Of a stretch of DNA of 64,000 nt, positions 7,670 to 16,842 are shown one piece after another; the stretch's first letter is position 1, and each line of letters opens with the position of its first letter. The notes beneath the pieces were generated by a model. The model did no database searches. It saw nothing but the letters and a program-made list of their open reading frames with translations, and was not told the origin of the DNA. Origin of the DNA: Allochromatium palmeri (GTDB lineage: Bacteria; Pseudomonadota; Gammaproteobacteria; Chromatiales; Chromatiaceae). The DNA lies in the NCBI RefSeq assembly GCF_009720725.1, contig NZ_WNKT01000001.1, positions 186,001 through 250,000 of the forward strand, read 5' to 3'. The position numbers and the translations under genes were made by a program.

Positions 7670-9271
7670 TTGACTGATCGATCCATGAGCTTCAATCCAA
7701 CCGTCCCTGGCGAATTCGGGGAGACGAGCCGGCTTGCCCTGCTCGAATCACAACTCGCGGCGCTGTTCGAGGTCAGCCGCGTGCTGAGCCGTTCGCTCGA
7801 CCTGCGTCAGACCCTACGCGAGGTGCTCGGCGTGCTGCACGAGTGCGCGAGTCTGCGTCATGGTCTGGTGTCGCTGCTCGACGAGGAGCGTGGCGAACTT
7901 CTGATCAGCGCCCTCCACGGCCAGGACGCCGAACCCTTCGAGGCCGTCAGCTACCGTCCCGGCGAGGGTGTCATCGGCCATATCCTCACCGCCAACGCGC
8001 CCTGGGTGCTGCCGCGTCTGGGCGATGAGCCGCGTTTTCTCGACCGGCTCAATCTCTATGATCCGGACCGGCCCTTCATCGGCGTGCCCATCCGTAGCGA
8101 TGAGCAGGCGATTGGCGTGTTCGTGGCCCAACCGCCGGTGGGTGCCGAACTGCTCGACGACCGCGCGCGTTTTCTGGAGATGGTCGCCAACCTCATCGGT
8201 CAGGCGGTGCGACTGGCGCGCACGGTCGAGGCCGAGCAGCAGGCGTTGCGTGAGGAGCGCGACAAGCTGCGGCGCGAGGTGCGCGGTACGCATGGTTTCG
8301 ATAGCATCATCGGCCGCGCCGATGCCATGCGGCTGGTGTTCGAGCAGGTGCGCCAGGTCGCCAAATGGAACACCACGGTGCTCATCCGTGGCGAGTCAGG
8401 TACCGGCAAGGAACTGATCGCCAACGCCATCCACTACAACTCGCCGCGCGCCCGCGCGCCCTTCGTCAAGCTCAACTGTGCCGCGTTGCCCGACAATCTG
8501 CTCGAATCCGAGCTGTTCGGGCATGAGAAGGGCGCCTTCACCGGCGCGGTCGCGCAGCGCAAGGGCCGTTTCGAGCAGGCCGACGGCGGCACGCTCTTTC
8601 TCGATGAGATCGGCGAGATCACACCCGCGTTTCAGGCCAAGCTGTTGCGGGTGTTGCAGGAGGGTGAGTTCGAGCGCGTCGGCGGCGGGCGCACGCTCAA
8701 GGTCGATGTGCGGGTGATCGCCGCCACCAACCGTGATCTGGAATCCGAAGTGCGTGCCGGGGAGTTTCGCGAGGATCTCTACTACCGGCTCAATGTCATG
8801 CCGATTCGCATGCCCGCCTTGCGCGAGCGCATGGAGGACATCCCGGATCTGGCGCGCTTTCTGGTCACCAAGGTGGCGCGGATGCAGGGGCGCGAGATTC
8901 AGATCACCGACAGCGCACTCCGGGCGCTGATGCGCTACGACTGGCCGGGCAATGTACGCGAGCTGGAGAACTGCATGGAGCGCGCGGCGGTGATGAGCGA
9001 GAACGGTCTCATCGACCGCGATGTCATCCAGCTCACCGGCATCGACCTGGCCGCCAGTGCGTCCGAACCGGCGCGCTCGACGGCCGCGATGAGCGCGCCG
9101 AGCAGCGCGATTGATTTCAACGACCCGGATCTCGACGAGCGTGAGCGTGTCATCGCCGCGCTGGAAGAAGCCGGCTGGGTTCAGGCCAAAGCGGCGCGTC
9201 TGCTCAACATGACCCCGCGCCAGATCGCCTATCGCATCCAGACGCTCAATATCAAGGTACGGCAGTTTTGA
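7670..9271 (+). CDS. nifA: NifA, sigma-54-dependent activator of nitrogen fixation genes
   Basis: A 533-residue bacterial enhancer-binding protein: an N-terminal GAF domain (about 25-185), a central AAA+ domain with Walker A GESGTGKE from about residue 241, the sigma-54-contact motif GAFTGA and Walker B LFLDEIGE, and a C-terminal Fis-type helix-turn-helix (about 490-533, ending AAIRLL-like [16 protein letters not shown]). The linker between AAA+ and DNA-binding domains has no cysteine pair, so this is the NifL-controlled gammaproteobacterial type, not the oxygen-sensing type. The frame opens with TTG at 7670; an in-frame ATG at 7685 is an alternative, and neither has a strong ribosome site. 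Coupling to nifL is likely. Confidence 0.95.
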   Translation: MTDRSMSFNPTVPGEFGETSRLALLESQLAALFEVSRVLSRSLDLRQTLREVLGVLHECASLRHGLVSLLDEERGELLISALHGQDAEPFEAVSYRPGEGVIGHILTANAPWVLPRLGDEPRFLDRLNLYDPDRPFIGVPIRSDEQAIGVFVAQPPVGAELLDDRARFLEMVANLIGQAVRLARTVEAEQQALREERDKLRREVRGTHGFDSIIGRADAMRLVFEQVRQVAKWNTTVLIRGESGTGKELIANAIHYNSPRARAPFVKLNCAALPDNLLESELFGHEKGAFTGAVAQRKGRFEQADGGTLFLDEIGEITPAFQAKLLRVLQEGEFERVGGGRTLKVDVRVIAATNRDLESEVRAGEFREDLYYRLNVMPIRMPALRERMEDIPDLARFLVTKVARMQGREIQITDSALRALMRYDWPGNVRELENCMERAAVMSENGLIDRDVIQLTGIDLAASASEPARSTAAMSAPSSAIDFNDPDLDERERVIAALEEAGWVQAKAARLLNMTPRQIAYRIQTLNIKVRQF

Positions 9272-9285
9272 TGGCGCGGCGCTCG

Positions 9286-9312
9286 CGACCGGCGCACTTG
9301 GGAGGCCGGTCG
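9286..9312. terminator. Hairpin between convergent nifA and cupin genes
   Basis: CGACCGGC at 9286-9293 and GCCGGTCG at 9305-9312 form a perfect 8-bp stem with an 11-base loop in the 52-base gap between converging genes. There is no T-tract on either side, so it is at best a weak bidirectional stop or an RNA-stabilising stem. Confidence 0.35.
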
Positions 9313-9323
9313 ATCCACGTCGG

Positions 9324-9692
9324 TCAAGCGCCGTGCCGATGGCGTCGGCCGTGTGCCGGCATCGACACCGGCGCGCCGAAGAAGGCGAGCACGGTCAGGT
9401 CTTCCTGGATGTCGAAGAAGGCGTGATCGCAGGCGGCCTGGACGTACATCAGCGTCCCGCGCTCGACATGATGCTCGCTGTCGTCGATGCGCAGATGGGC
9501 CTTGCCCTCCAGGACCAGATAGAGTTCGTCTTCCTCGTGCGCGCTCGACATGTCCCTGGAGCCGACCGGCAGATGATAGATCGAGCAGGACAGCGAGGGC
9601 GTGCGCAGGAATTCCTTGAGGCTCACGCCCGAACGCTCGACCTTGCCGAGCAGGTCGCCGAGTTGAAAAATCTGCCAGGTTGCATCGCTCAT
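9324..9692 (-). CDS. Small cupin-domain protein beside nifA
   Basis: A 122-residue single-domain cupin. The first cupin motif is visible around residues 52-68 (AHEEDELYLVLEGKA) with one histidine and two glutamates; the second motif has a histidine in ACDHAFFDI (about 88-96). The C-terminus (HGRRHRHGA) is histidine-rich and could bind metal. Cupins of this size may be metal-dependent enzymes or small-ligand sensors; nothing here fixes the substrate. It converges on nifA with a 52-base gap. A role linked to nitrogen fixation is only suggested by position. Confidence 0.8.
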   Translation of the reverse strand: MSDATWQIFQLGDLLGKVERSGVSLKEFLRTPSLSCSIYHLPVGSRDMSSAHEEDELYLVLEGKAHLRIDDSEHHVERGTLMYVQAACDHAFFDIQEDLTVLAFFGAPVSMPAHGRRHRHGA

Positions 9693-9979
9693 GGATCAAA
9701 ATACCTCTAGTAACAGTTAGTTATGCTGAATTGGAGTTTGCATATTCCATGCCAGGGGAAGATATCAAGGACCGAAGTTGCTGGCAACTGAGAAACATTC
9801 GCATCGAATTCAGCGTTCTGCTCAACGCCGCCGTGCTCAACAGGGCGCGATCAGGTGCTCGCCTGCAACACTGAGGCGACTTGACGCGCCACATCCATCT
9901 TGAAAGTATCCGCGCTTCTCTGACCGTCCGGGTCGGGTTGTGTTCTCAGGTCTCACATTGGGTCGATAACGGTTGAATC

Positions 9980-11425
9980 ATGCACTGGCGCGCCATCATC
10001 CGGCTGTTCGGCCTCCTATTGATGCTCTACAGCCTGAGTTTCCTGCCGTCGCTGGCCCTGGCGCTGCTGTACCAGGATGGTCAATGGCTCGTCTTTCTGA
10101 ATTCGCTGATGATGACCGCGAGCACGGGCCTGTTGTTATGGCTGCCGAATATCCACGCCAACAGCGAACTCTCGGTCCATGACGGCTTTTTGATCGTTGC
10201 GCTGTTCTGGGCGCTGTTGGGGCTGGTCGGTGCGCTGCCGTTCATCTTCGGGCTGCATTTGAGTCTGACGGATGCGGTCTTCGAGTCGATCTCAGGGTTT
10301 ACCACCACCGGGGCGACCGTCATCGCCGGACTCGACCGGCTGCCGCAGTCGATCCTCTATCATCGTCAGCAGATCCAGTGGCTTGGCGGCATGGGTGTGA
10401 TCGTGCTGGCGGTGGCCATCCTGCCGCTGCTGGGCGTGGGCGGGATGCAGCTCTACCGCGCCGAGGCTTCGGGCGTGACCAAGCACGAGAAACCGACACC
10501 ACGTATCGGCGAAACGGCGCGCGTGCTCTGGTCGCTCTATTTCGGTCTGACGGCCGCCTGTGCGCTAGCCTTCTGGTTGGCCGGCATGACTGTGTTCGAT
10601 GCTGTCGGCCACGCCTTCACCACCGTAGCGACCGGTGGTTTCTCGACCCATGACGCCAGTATCGGGTACTTCGACAGCCCGCTGATCGAATCGATTGCCA
10701 TCGTCTTCATGCTGGCCGGGGCCGTGAACTTCGCCATCCATTTCGTCGTCTGGCGTGATCTGGACGTTCGCGCCTATCTGCGCGACCCGGAGACGCGGGT
10801 CTTCGGTCTGATCTTTTTCGGCGGTTCGCTCTTCATTGCCGCCAGTCTGTACTGGGCGGGCGTCTATGCCGATGCGCTGTCATCACTGCGGTATGGAACC
10901 TTTCAGGTCGTCTCCATCCTGACCAGCACCGGGTTTGGCACCGCGACCTTCGGCGACTGGCCGCTGCACATTCCGCTGGTGCTGGTCATCCTGTCGTTCA
11001 CCGGCGGCTGTGGTGGCTCTACGGCGGGCGGGATCAAGGTGCTGCGCGTGATGCTGCTGTTCAAGCTGGGTATGCGTCAGTTGCTCCAGTTCGCCCATCC
11101 GCATGCTGTGCTGGAGATCAAGGTCGGTCAGCGCGTCGCCAGGGACGACGTGCTGCTCTCGGTCTGGGGGTTCTATGTCCTCTATGTCGCGACCTGTCTG
11201 CTGCTGACGGTAGCCATGATGGCGGCGGGTCTGGATCTCGAATCGGCCTTTGGCGCGGCCTTCACCACCGTCAATCTCTGCGGTCCAGGACTCGGCGAGG
11301 TGGCCGCCAGCTTCGCCACGGTCGATTCGGTGGTCAAATGGTTGGGCATCTTCGGCATGCTGGCGGGGCGGCTGGAGATCTTCACCCTGCTGATCCTGTT
11401 CACGCCGGCCTTCTGGCGGTATTGA
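9980..11425 (+). CDS. trkH: TrkH-family potassium uptake channel subunit
   Basis: A 481-residue polytopic membrane protein that in the family forms the K+-translocating subunit of the Trk system, gated by cytoplasmic TrkA. The four pseudo-repeat pore loops are readable: SGFTTTGATV (about residue 103), TTVATGGFSTHDAS (about 211), TSTGFGTATF (about 315) and TTVNLCGPGLGEV (about 427), each carrying the selectivity-filter glycine. Length matches TrkH/TrkG (about 480). No trkA is present in the window. The start is an ATG with only a weak ribosome site. The 287-base gap to the divergent cupin gene has no other supported gene. Confidence 0.93.
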   Translation: MHWRAIIRLFGLLLMLYSLSFLPSLALALLYQDGQWLVFLNSLMMTASTGLLLWLPNIHANSELSVHDGFLIVALFWALLGLVGALPFIFGLHLSLTDAVFESISGFTTTGATVIAGLDRLPQSILYHRQQIQWLGGMGVIVLAVAILPLLGVGGMQLYRAEASGVTKHEKPTPRIGETARVLWSLYFGLTAACALAFWLAGMTVFDAVGHAFTTVATGGFSTHDASIGYFDSPLIESIAIVFMLAGAVNFAIHFVVWRDLDVRAYLRDPETRVFGLIFFGGSLFIAASLYWAGVYADALSSLRYGTFQVVSILTSTGFGTATFGDWPLHIPLVLVILSFTGGCGGSTAGGIKVLRVMLLFKLGMRQLLQFAHPHAVLEIKVGQRVARDDVLLSVWGFYVLYVATCLLLTVAMMAAGLDLESAFGAAFTTVNLCGPGLGEVAASFATVDSVVKWLGIFGMLAGRLEIFTLLILFTPAFWRY

Positions 11426-11496
11426 GTCGCCTTTCTTCCGCCTGGGCACGAAATCTGTAATGCTAGTGCGTCTCTCGTTTGCTCGGTCTCAGACCC

Positions 11497-11961
11497 ATGA
11501 TCCACTTGACGCTCAATGGCGAGCCGCAGGCGCTCGCGCTCGATCCGGCCACGCCCCTGCTGTGGGTGCTGCGCGACCATTTCGGACTGACTGGCACCAA
11601 ATACGGCTGCGGCGAGGGCGCCTGCGGTGCCTGTGTCGTGTGGCTCGACGGCGAGCCGGTCAAGTCCTGCTCCACGCCGTTGTCGGCCGTCGAAGGGCGT
11701 TCGGTCCAAACCATCGAGGGACTGTCTCCCGATGGGCGTCATCCGTTGCAGCTGGCCTGGGTTCTGGAAGAGGTGCCTCAGTGCGGCTACTGCCAGTCGG
11801 GTCAGATCATGACGGCGGCGGCGCTGCTGGCCAGACATCCGCGTCCGAGCGACGAGCAGATCGATGCGGCCATGTCTGAGGTGTTGTGCCGCTGCGGCAG
11901 TTATGGGCGTATCCGTCGCGCCATCCATCGGGCGGCCACACCAGAGGTCCAGGGTGGCTGA
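11497..11961 (+). CDS. 2Fe-2S subunit of a molybdenum hydroxylase (isoquinoline/aldehyde oxidoreductase type)
   Basis: A 154-residue subunit of the xanthine-oxidase family with two 2Fe-2S clusters. The N-terminal plant-type ferredoxin motif is [13 protein letters not shown] at about 38-50 with a further Cys at about 59; the C-terminal all-helical cluster has QCGYCQSGQ (about 94-102) and CRCGSYGRI (about 131-139). The frame is open from 11479, but MIHLTLNGE at 11497 is the normal N-terminus. It passes electrons from the molybdenum subunit encoded immediately downstream to an unknown acceptor. No FAD subunit is nearby, which fits the IorA/IorB type of two-subunit enzyme. Confidence 0.9.
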   Translation: MIHLTLNGEPQALALDPATPLLWVLRDHFGLTGTKYGCGEGACGACVVWLDGEPVKSCSTPLSAVEGRSVQTIEGLSPDGRHPLQLAWVLEEVPQCGYCQSGQIMTAAALLARHPRPSDEQIDAAMSEVLCRCGSYGRIRRAIHRAATPEVQGG

Positions 11962-11971
11962 CTCCGGGTCG

Positions 11972-14095
11972 ATGAAAGGATTGACGCGGCGCGATCTGCT
12001 CAAGATCGTCACCCTGAGCGGTGGCGGGCTGGCGCTGGGTTGGGTCTGGCCGGCGCGTGCGGAGACAAATGAGCCGGCGGCCCCCAGATCCCCGGACCCG
12101 TTCGAACCCAATGCCTGGATCAATATCCATGCCGATGGTCGCATTCAGGTGCGGCTGGCACGCGCGGAGATGGGGCAGGGGGTCATGACTTCGCTGGCCA
12201 TGCTGCTGGCCGAGGAGCTGGAGGTCGGACTCGATCAGCTCCAGATCGAACCGGCGCCTGTCGCTCCAGCCTATGTCAATTATCTGCTGGGCGAGCAGGC
12301 GACCGGCGGTGGCACCTCCACCCGCGATGCCTGGAACACCCTGCGCGAGGCTGGCGCTCTGGCGCGAACGCTCATGATCGCGGCAGCGGCTCAAACCTGG
12401 GGCGTACCCGAATCGGAATGCCGGGCGCGCCGGGCACAGGTTCATCATGCAGATGGGACACGCCGTCTCACCTATGGCGAGCTGGCCGCTACGGCGACCC
12501 GTCTGCCGGCCCCGTCATCGGTCGAACTCAAGGCCAAGCCCGACTGGACCCTGATCGGCACCAGCCCGCGCCGGCTCGACACCCCGCTCAAGGTGCGCGG
12601 CGCGGCGCATTTCGGACTCGATGTCCGGCTGCCGGGGATGCTCTATGCCACGATTGCGCGCTGTCCGGTCATCGGCGCTCAGATCAGTGGCTGGAATGGG
12701 CAGGCCGCGCACGCGGTGCCCGGCGTGATCGATGTATTTGCGGTGCGCTATGGGATCGCGGTCGTGGCCGAGACCAGTTGGGCGGCGCTGACCGGGCACG
12801 CGCGTCTGGAGGTCGAGTGTCGGCCCCGAGTCAATACGGCGGTGACGACCGAGCGCCTGCATTCACGTCTGCGTATCGGTCTGAACGGACGCGCGCCCGT
12901 GGCGCTCAAGGAAGGGGATGTGAGTCGCGCCCTGGCCAGGGCGGCACTGGAGATCGAGTCGGTCTACGAGGTGCCCTTCCAGGCTCATGCCTGCATGGAG
13001 CCGATGAACTGCACGGCCGACGTGCGCCCGGACGGTTGTGACATCCATGTGCCGACCCAATCGCCTGCGGCCACGCGCGAGACAGCGCGGCATCTCACCG
13101 GACTGTCAGCCGAGCGTATCCGGGTGCACACCACCTTTCTCGGCGGCGGCCATGGGCGGCGGCGTGAGCAGGACTTCGTGCAGGACGCTGTCGAACTCTC
13201 ACAGCGGCTCGGGCGGCCGGTTCAGGTGATCTGGACGCGCGCCGACGATCTGCAGCACGACTACTATCGACCCATGACACTGCATCGACTGCGCGGTGGA
13301 CTCGATGCAGCGGGCGAACCTGTGGCCTGGTTCCATCGTGTCGTGGGACCATCAGTGCTCGCGCGACGCGATCCAGGGCGTCTTCGCGACGGCATCGATT
13401 CGCTCATGACCGACGGAGCGGTGAGCCTGCCCTATCGACTGCCGCATCGACGCTTGGAGTACCGACGCGCCGACACGCCGGTCCCGATCGGACTCTGGCG
13501 CGGTGATGGTCATTCGCACAATGCCTTTGCAACCGAGTGCTTTCTCGATGAGCTGGCGCGGGCGGGCGGGCGCGATCCACTGGAACTGCGCCGGCAGCTG
13601 CTGGCCGAGAGTCCAGCGCATCTGGCGCTGCTCGACCGGCTCGCCGAGTACTGGGCCGCACCCGTGCCCGAGGGGCAGGGACGCGGGCTGGCGCTGGTCG
13701 AGGCCATGGGCAGCCGTCTGGCCCTGCTGGCGGAGGTCTCAGTCGAGGACGGAAAGATACGCGCACGGCGCTTCGTCGCTGTGCTGGACGGCGGTCAGGT
13801 AGTCAATCCGGATGCGGTGCGGGCGCAGATCGAGAGCGGGATCGTCTTCGGGCTGACCGCGACGCTCAAGGGCGCGATTACCTTCAGCGATGGCCAGGTC
13901 GAGCAGGCCGATTTCGGCGACTATCCACTGCTGCGCTTCGACGAGATGCCCGAGGTCGAGTCGATCCTGATCGACAGCGATGCCCCGCCCGGCGGGGTCA
14001 GCTCCATCGCCACGCCGGCGGTGGCGCCGGCCGTGGCCAATGCGCTCCTGGCGTTGCTCGGCCGGCCGTTCAGAACCCTGCCGATCCGGCTCTAA
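11972..14095 (+). CDS. Molybdopterin-binding subunit of a Tat-exported molybdenum hydroxylase (IorB-like)
   Basis: A 707-residue large subunit resembling the beta subunit of isoquinoline 1-oxidoreductase and related aldehyde dehydrogenases. The N-terminus MKGLTRRDLLKIVTLSGGG has a twin-arginine signal followed by a hydrophobic stretch and an alanine cleavage region, so the folded holoenzyme is probably exported to the periplasm with its small partner. The molybdopterin segments EMGQGVMTSLAMLLAEEL (about 66) and a glycine-rich GGGHGRRREQDF loop are recognisable. Substrate cannot be read from the sequence. The ATG at 11972 is preferred because it places RR at residues 6-7; an in-frame GTG at 11954 overlaps the small subunit gene. 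It ends in a 4-base overlap with the convergent sufE stop. Confidence 0.87.
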   Translation: MKGLTRRDLLKIVTLSGGGLALGWVWPARAETNEPAAPRSPDPFEPNAWINIHADGRIQVRLARAEMGQGVMTSLAMLLAEELEVGLDQLQIEPAPVAPAYVNYLLGEQATGGGTSTRDAWNTLREAGALARTLMIAAAAQTWGVPESECRARRAQVHHADGTRRLTYGELAATATRLPAPSSVELKAKPDWTLIGTSPRRLDTPLKVRGAAHFGLDVRLPGMLYATIARCPVIGAQISGWNGQAAHAVPGVIDVFAVRYGIAVVAETSWAALTGHARLEVECRPRVNTAVTTERLHSRLRIGLNGRAPVALKEGDVSRALARAALEIESVYEVPFQAHACMEPMNCTADVRPDGCDIHVPTQSPAATRETARHLTGLSAERIRVHTTFLGGGHGRRREQDFVQDAVELSQRLGRPVQVIWTRADDLQHDYYRPMTLHRLRGGLDAAGEPVAWFHRVVGPSVLARRDPGRLRDGIDSLMTDGAVSLPYRLPHRRLEYRRADTPVPIGLWRGDGHSHNAFATECFLDELARAGGRDPLELRRQLLAESPAHLALLDRLAEYWAAPVPEGQGRGLALVEAMGSRLALLAEVSVEDGKIRARRFVAVLDGGQVVNPDAVRAQIESGIVFGLTATLKGAITFSDGQVEQADFGDYPLLRFDEMPEVESILIDSDAPPGGVSSIATPAVAPAVANALLALLGRPFRTLPIRL

Positions 14096-14511
14096 ACCGC
14101 CAGCAGGCGCGCCTGCGCCTTCATCTTATTGACGATGGCATAGACACCGACATGGCGGTTGGGGCTCAGATGCTCTTCGAGTTGCAGACCCTGGAAGAGC
14201 GCGTCGACATCGAGCGCGTCGATCTCGTCCGGGGTCTTGCCGGAGAAGAGTCCGACCAGCAGGGCGACCACGCCCTTGATGATAGCCGTGTCGCAGTCGC
14301 CCCAGTAGGCCAGCCGCCCGGAGTGCTCCGGATGCGGATGGGCCGCCACATGCACCAGGCTCATGCACTCGACGACACGGTTGGCGTCGGTCTTGTCCGC
14401 GCCCGGCATGGGCGGCAGACGCTCGCCGAGTTCAACCAGATATTGATAGCGCGACTCCCAGTCGCCCAGCAGCTCGAAGTTCTCGATGATCTCGCTGATG
14501 TCCTCATTCAT
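14092..14511 (-). CDS. sufE: SufE/CsdE-family sulfur acceptor for Fe-S cluster assembly
   Basis: A 139-residue SufE-fold protein that accepts persulfide sulfur from a cysteine desulfurase through a conserved cysteine. Features seen are GDWESRYQYLVELG at about 15-28, the active-site loop NRVVECMSLVH (Cys at about residue 49, in the usual GCQS position but with a changed neighbourhood) and a C-terminal LSPNRHVGVYAIVNKM segment typical of the family. The start at 14511 drops four residues from the open frame and gives the usual MNEDISEII N-terminus. It follows iscA by 18 bases, so the two are probably cotranscribed. Confidence 0.9.
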   Translation of the reverse strand: MNEDISEIIENFELLGDWESRYQYLVELGERLPPMPGADKTDANRVVECMSLVHVAAHPHPEHSGRLAYWGDCDTAIIKGVVALLVGLFSGKTPDEIDALDVDALFQGLQLEEHLSPNRHVGVYAIVNKMKAQARLLAV

Positions 14512-14529
14512 GCCACACACCACGCGCGA

Positions 14530-14856
14530 CTAGACACGGAAGGACTCGCCGCAACCGCAGTGATCCTTGGCATTCGGATTGCGGAACTCGAAGCCCTGGT
14601 TGAGCAGATTGGTCGTGACGAAATCGATCTCCAGTCCGTCGAGACGCTCCAGGTTCGCGTCGTCGACCACGACCTTGATGCCATGACTCTCGAACACTCG
14701 ATCGTCGTCGCTGAGTTCGTCGGCATAGTCGACCGCATAAGTGAATCCGCTGCATCCGCTCTTCTTGGTGCCGACACGCAGACCCAGGCCATGCCCGCGC
14801 TGTTCGAGCTGGATGGCGACGTGTCGCGCCGCCGCCTCGGTCAAGGTGACTGTCAT
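14530..14856 (-). CDS. iscA: IscA-type Fe-S cluster assembly/iron carrier protein
   Basis: A 108-residue A-type carrier. The three conserved cysteines are present in the motifs TKKSGCSGFTY (about 29-39) and KDHCGCGESF (about 97-106), which bind iron or a transient Fe-S cluster. The sequence reads like E. coli IscA along its full length. The frame stays open upstream to 14967, but the ATG at 14856 has GAGG eight bases upstream and gives the normal N-terminus MTVTLTEAAA. It stands apart from iscSU, paired only with sufE, next to a Fe-S-containing molybdenum hydroxylase and a nitrogen-fixation cluster that both need cluster supply. Confidence 0.92.
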   Translation of the reverse strand: MTVTLTEAAARHVAIQLEQRGHGLGLRVGTKKSGCSGFTYAVDYADELSDDDRVFESHGIKVVVDDANLERLDGLEIDFVTTNLLNQGFEFRNPNAKDHCGCGESFRV

Positions 14857-14966
14857 CGCTCTAACCTCGTTGAAAATCATGATCACTTGATGGGGCTGAA
14901 TTTGCATCCGCCGCGGCGCTTTTTCAAGGTTGAACCGCATCCGGACAGCAGGTATCGTCCACGCCA

Positions 14967-16838
14967 TTGATCCCGTCCTCCGTGCTTAGGCCTCTCTTGC
15001 GTTCCGATTCGCTCGCTCAGTCCTCGCCCACCCTGTCCGAGAGCGCCATCCAGGTTCCAGTCGCCCTGGGCGTGCTGGATACGGCGCTGTGTCTGAACTG
15101 GCTCCAGACCCCAAATGATCCGCAGACGCCGCCACCGGATCTGACGACCAGCCCCGAGTTCATGCCGCTGGCGCGCCAGGTGTTTGCTAATGGTCAGCCG
15201 GTTCGCCAGACCATTGAACTCGCCGGCGCCATGCACGCGCATCGGCTCGATCTGATCCTGACGCCCATGCTCGGCACGGCGGGCGAGACGACCGGCGTCT
15301 TCGTCGGCGTACTCGATCTCACCGAAACACGGCGTGTCGAGCAGGCACGGCGCGAGAGCGAGAACCAGTTTCGACTCATGTTCGATCTGGCGACGGTCGG
15401 CATGGCCGTCATCGAGCCGAGCACCCGGCGCGTGCTGCGGGTCAACCAGCGTCTGTGTCGGATCCTCGGCTACGAGGCCGATGAATTGCTCGGGATGTCC
15501 TTTCTGGATCTCACCTACCCGGAAGATCGCCAGCACGACCGGCGACGTTTCCGGCGCGCGGTGCTGCAACTGGACACCGATTATTTCACCGAGAAGCGCT
15601 ATGTCCGCAAGGACGGTACCGTGGTCTGGGCGTTGGTGAATGCGACCTTCATCCGCGATCCAAACGGTTATCCGGTGCGCGCCGTGGCCGCCATCATCGA
15701 TATCACTGACCGGCGCGAAGCCGAGCGGCGCAAGGACGAGTTCCTGGCCGTGCTCGGGCACGAGTTGCGCAATCCCATGGCGCCGATCCGGCATGCTGTC
15801 GAGATCCTGCAGGCGCTGGGCGTCAACGGAGATCCGCGGGTCAACTGGGCAATCAAGGTGCTTGACCGCCAGACGGCGCACATGGGCCGTCTGCTCGACG
15901 ACCTGCTCGATGTGTCGCGGATCGTGCAGGGGCGCATCGAGCTGGAAACGGTCGAGCTTCAGGTGCGTGAACTGCTCCAGCAGGCCGCCGATGGTGTACG
16001 CGCACTCATGGACGAGCATCGGCACCGTTTCGTCTGTCGGCTGCCCCCGTCCGCGTGGCGCGTTCTGGGCGATCCGGTGCGGCTGTCACAGATTCTGCTC
16101 AACATCCTGGTCAATGCCGCCAACTACACGCCACCCCGCGGCGAGATCCGCCTTGAGTCCCGGATCGAGGGTGAATCTGTGCTGATCGAGGTGCGCGACA
16201 ATGGTCAGGGGATGACAGCCGAACAGCTCGATTCGCTCTTTGGTCTGTTCACGCGCGGGCCGCATGCCTGCGATACCGCCAGCGGCGGTCTGGGGTTGGG
16301 CCTGGCCATCGCGCGCCGGCTCACCGAACTGCATGGCGGCAGTCTGGACGCGCGCAGCGAAGGGTTGGGGCGCGGAACCGAGCTCTGCCTGCGGCTGCCG
16401 ATCCTGACTGGCGCGCCGCCGTCGAGTCTGAACAAGCGCCTGGACGCGCCAGCCGCGTCGCCATCCGGCGAGAAGCCACAGGTGCTGGTGGTGGACGACG
16501 ACCCGGACGTGGTCGACGCTCTGGCGATGCTGCTGGAGATCCTGGGCTACCCGGTCGCTGTCGCCCGCTCCGGTCCCGAGGCACTGGAGTTGGCGCGGCA
16601 GCAGTGTCCGCGCGTGGCGCTGCTCGACATCGGCCTGCCCGGCATGGACGGGCTGGAGATCGCGCGGCGGCTGCGTGCCCAGTATCCAGACCCTGAGTGC
16701 TTGAAGTTGGTCGCCCTGACCGGACTCGGTCACGAAGAAGCCCGCGAGCGCTCGCTGGCGGCCGGTTTCGATGAGCATCTGGTTAAACCGCTTGGACGTC
16801 AGGCGCTGCTGGCGTTACTCGAGTCTGTGGAGCAATGA
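14967..16838 (+). CDS. Hybrid sensor histidine kinase with PAS domains and receiver
   Basis: A protein of up to 623 residues. Residues about 25-115 resemble a degenerate PAS/PAC region, about 125-245 are a clear PAS domain (FRLMFDLATVGMAVIEP), then HisKA with the phospho-accepting histidine in LGHELRNPM (about 263-271), a HATPase_c domain with N-box and GLGLGLAIARRL, and a C-terminal receiver (about 505-620) with DDD, LLDIGLPGMDG and KP motifs intact. No membrane segment is seen, so it is probably cytosolic. The frame opens with TTG at 14967; GTG at 14982 is possible, and the true start is uncertain. The amidotransferase gene starts four bases after its stop. Confidence 0.88.
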   Translation: MIPSSVLRPLLRSDSLAQSSPTLSESAIQVPVALGVLDTALCLNWLQTPNDPQTPPPDLTTSPEFMPLARQVFANGQPVRQTIELAGAMHAHRLDLILTPMLGTAGETTGVFVGVLDLTETRRVEQARRESENQFRLMFDLATVGMAVIEPSTRRVLRVNQRLCRILGYEADELLGMSFLDLTYPEDRQHDRRRFRRAVLQLDTDYFTEKRYVRKDGTVVWALVNATFIRDPNGYPVRAVAAIIDITDRREAERRKDEFLAVLGHELRNPMAPIRHAVEILQALGVNGDPRVNWAIKVLDRQTAHMGRLLDDLLDVSRIVQGRIELETVELQVRELLQQAADGVRALMDEHRHRFVCRLPPSAWRVLGDPVRLSQILLNILVNAANYTPPRGEIRLESRIEGESVLIEVRDNGQGMTAEQLDSLFGLFTRGPHACDTASGGLGLGLAIARRLTELHGGSLDARSEGLGRGTELCLRLPILTGAPPSSLNKRLDAPAASPSGEKPQVLVVDDDPDVVDALAMLLEILGYPVAVARSGPEALELARQQCPRVALLDIGLPGMDGLEIARRLRAQYPDPECLKLVALTGLGHEEARERSLAAGFDEHLVKPLGRQALLALLESVEQ

Positions 16839-16842
16839 ACGC

